This document shows positions 62,767 to 64,000 of a stretch of DNA of 64,000 nt, in pieces. The notes beneath the pieces are model-generated. The model did not search any database. It saw only the letters and a program-made list of their open reading frames with translations, and was not told where the DNA came from. This stretch comes from Butyrivibrio sp. (GTDB lineage: Bacteria; Bacillota; Clostridia; Lachnospirales; Lachnospiraceae), in the NCBI GenBank assembly GCA_015056655.1, contig SVFV01000011.1, forward strand, positions 32,596 through 96,595, in the 5' to 3' direction. The position numbers were made by a program, and so were the translations under genes. Position 1 is the stretch's first letter; each line of letters opens with the position of its first letter.

Positions 62767-63060
62767 ATGTTCGTGTTGAAGCTTTTTGTAAAAATATTAT
62801 TGCTTCCGGTCTTTATTGCAGTTGGCTTTATAAGAACGTGGGTAGATGTTTTATCTAAGATCGGGTGTGTGATTTTGGGATTGTTCTATCTTGTCATGTT
62901 GGCAATCATAGTCTTGTATGCATGTAAGCACATGTGGGGGTGCGTCGCAATATCAGTTGGCATGTCTTTTGCAGGATTCCTGATCAGTTTTGCAACAGTA
63001 GCCGTCGGAACCATGCTTGAAGGAATCGGAGCAAAATTGGGCGATATAATAGCATCATAA
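62767..63060 (+). CDS. Small membrane protein of the mobile element
   Basis: About 97 residues with three hydrophobic spans (VLKLFVKILLLPVFIAVGFI; IGCVILGLFYLVMLAIIVLY; CVAISVGMSFAGFLISFATV) and little else. Similar short membrane proteins follow rep genes in Lachnospiraceae elements; function unknown. ATG 62767 follows GGAGGGAT closely, one base after the rep stop, so it is coupled to the initiator. The longer frame from 62725 has no ribosome site. The 113 bp after it hold no gene and probably the promoter of the JetD-like gene. Confidence 0.7.
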   Translation: MFVLKLFVKILLLPVFIAVGFIRTWVDVLSKIGCVILGLFYLVMLAIIVLYACKHMWGCVAISVGMSFAGFLISFATVAVGTMLEGIGAKLGDIIAS

Positions 63061-63173
63061 AGCTGCAACTATACAGAATGATTATAAAAACACGACACTT
63101 ATGCAACAAACGTGATAGCATATTACTATTGGAGCATTTTTGTAATGACAAGGTGAGTAAAGGTCGGTAAAGC

Positions 63174-64000
63174 ATGGATATCAAGGCAAAACTTCAGAGA
63201 TTTGGGAAAAGGACTATAACACTTGAAGAACTGTCTTCTGTCACTAATACGGTTTCATCAGATGTTAGGAATTTATATACAAGGATACAGGAAGTATGCG
63301 AACTGGGGTATATTGAACCGGTTAAGAATTCCGGCAAAAACGGCAATATTAGCTATCCACTATACAAGAAATACAGGATCTTGGTAAAAGAGGAAGCTGA
63401 TAATGAAACCATAGACGAAATAAGAAAGTTGCATCCACTACTGCTAAGGAGTGGGTATTTATCTGCAAATCCTTTGGAATTTCAAAAGAATAGGGCTGTT
63501 ATTGAATGCCTTAGTGCATATTTGTTTGGTGATAAAGATGTGACTTTTATATCCAGAAAAGAGCGTTCCTTTGAGATATTTGGACATGAAAAAACTCTTG
63601 ATGACAGTATAGTGAAAACGCTTTTGCGGAAGCTGCAGATTACTGAGTCAGAACTGGGATTCTATGACACGCCGGAATATTGTTTTCATGATTATATTCC
63701 GGTCAGGAAAGATCACATGGCACTTCTTATCTGCGAGAACAAGGATATATGGTTCAACATCCGAAGGCGTATGTTTGAGGATGGTGTAAGAAGTCTGTTT
63801 GGAGTAGCAATTGACGGAGTTGTTTATGGCGAAGGAAATAAGGCTTCTGACAGAACGGGAGCTCTTGAAGAGTATGTTAAATTCATGGGTGATCCTGATG
63901 TGAAGTTCCTGTACTGGGGAGATATTGACAGAGAGGGCTTTGACATATTCAGAAGGACTAAAGATGCCAATGACAGGCTTGATATATCTTTATTTGTGCC
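63174..64000 (+). CDS. JetD-like Toprim nuclease of a Wadjet-type system, 5' part
   Basis: Open from ATG 63174 to the window edge: 275 codons of a longer protein. The N-terminal part (DUF3322-like: LEEL...SSDVRNLYTRIQEVCELGYI, HPLLLRSGYLSANPLEFQKN) precedes a Toprim domain (DUF2220-like) with the acidic motif LLICENKDIWFN (Glu188), DGVVYGEGNKAS (Glu220) and FLYWGDIDREGFDIF (Asp250, Asp252). JetD is the subunit that cuts plasmid DNA in Wadjet (JetABCD), with JetABC forming an SMC-like motor. JetABC are not upstream, so they would have to follow beyond the window, or this is an orphan. Ribosome site AAAGG about 10 nt upstream. Confidence 0.7.
   Translation, partial: MDIKAKLQRFGKRTITLEELSSVTNTVSSDVRNLYTRIQEVCELGYIEPVKNSGKNGNISYPLYKKYRILVKEEADNETIDEIRKLHPLLLRSGYLSANPLEFQKNRAVIECLSAYLFGDKDVTFISRKERSFEIFGHEKTLDDSIVKTLLRKLQITESELGFYDTPEYCFHDYIPVRKDHMALLICENKDIWFNIRRRMFEDGVRSLFGVAIDGVVYGEGNKASDRTGALEEYVKFMGDPDVKFLYWGDIDREGFDIFRRTKDANDRLDISLFV

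Larger units (their letters stand above)
58939..64000 (+). mobile_element. Plasmid-derived or integrative element, left part (runs off the window)
   Basis: From the lysS stop to the right edge every gene is of mobile-element type: tandem Xis-like domains, ParA (broken), ParB, two RepA_N-type initiators, a small membrane protein and a JetD-like nuclease. Many starts and stops overlap, as in plasmid operons. No integrase, relaxase or second attachment site is in the window, so the element type (integrated plasmid, ICE or contig of another replicon) and its right end are unknown. Confidence 0.7.

Overview
The window looks like a chromosomal segment of a rumen or gut Lachnospiraceae bacterium (Butyrivibrio/Pseudobutyrivibrio-like Firmicutes). 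Reasons: moderate-to-low GC, strong AGGAGG-type ribosome sites, U-tailed hairpin terminators, sigma-A promoters, a SAM-I riboswitch before metK, a dnaE-pfkA neighbourhood, a birA-coaX-dusB-greA-lysS block, many sugar-use genes (GH43, GH2, ABC importers, nagB, galE) and a sodium-type ATP synthase c subunit. The genus is an inference; no rRNA or tRNA gene was seen.

Layout. 1-8.6 kb: 3' end of a GGDEF-like gene, a galactose-type binding lipoprotein, a DNA glycosylase, thiN, then a PHP phosphoesterase with a complete Ugp/Mal-type ABC importer whose binding protein has membrane anchors at both ends. 8.7-16 kb: complete F-type ATP synthase operon with two small assembly proteins in front. 16-27.5 kb: GH43 xylosidase, a membrane-anchored unknown, a ten-repeat LRV protein, a LacI-controlled DUF4867/FucI-like sugar module with matching operators, nagB, a 2-hydroxyacid dehydrogenase, and a UDP-sugar pair (uridylyltransferase, galE). 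27.5-33.6 kb: HtrA protease followed by a membrane protein, a SprA-like zinc-peptidase candidate, a DUF975-like membrane protein and a GH2 enzyme. 33.7-42.8 kb: cysK, an unusual carbamate-kinase-like protein, clpX, a MATE transporter, tex, and riboswitch-controlled metK. 42.9-58.9 kb: ABC exporter, dnaE, pfkA, an rRNA methyltransferase, proC, a probable WalR-controlled cell-wall hydrolase, argF, birA, coaX, a conserved unknown, dusB, greA and lysS.

From the 3' end of lysS to the right edge (58.9-64 kb) the content changes to plasmid or integrative-element genes: an Xis-like protein with two tandem domains, parA broken by an in-frame stop, parB, two tandem RepA_N-type initiators with an origin-like repeat region inside the second, a small membrane protein, and the first 275 codons of a protein resembling JetD, the Toprim nuclease subunit of Wadjet anti-plasmid systems. 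The rest of the possible defence system lies outside the window. This junction is the most interesting part: an anti-plasmid nuclease next to plasmid-type replication and partition genes.

Family assignments come from motifs and memory of the families, with no database search. Where the longest open frame begins upstream of a better ribosome site, I moved the start and say so.
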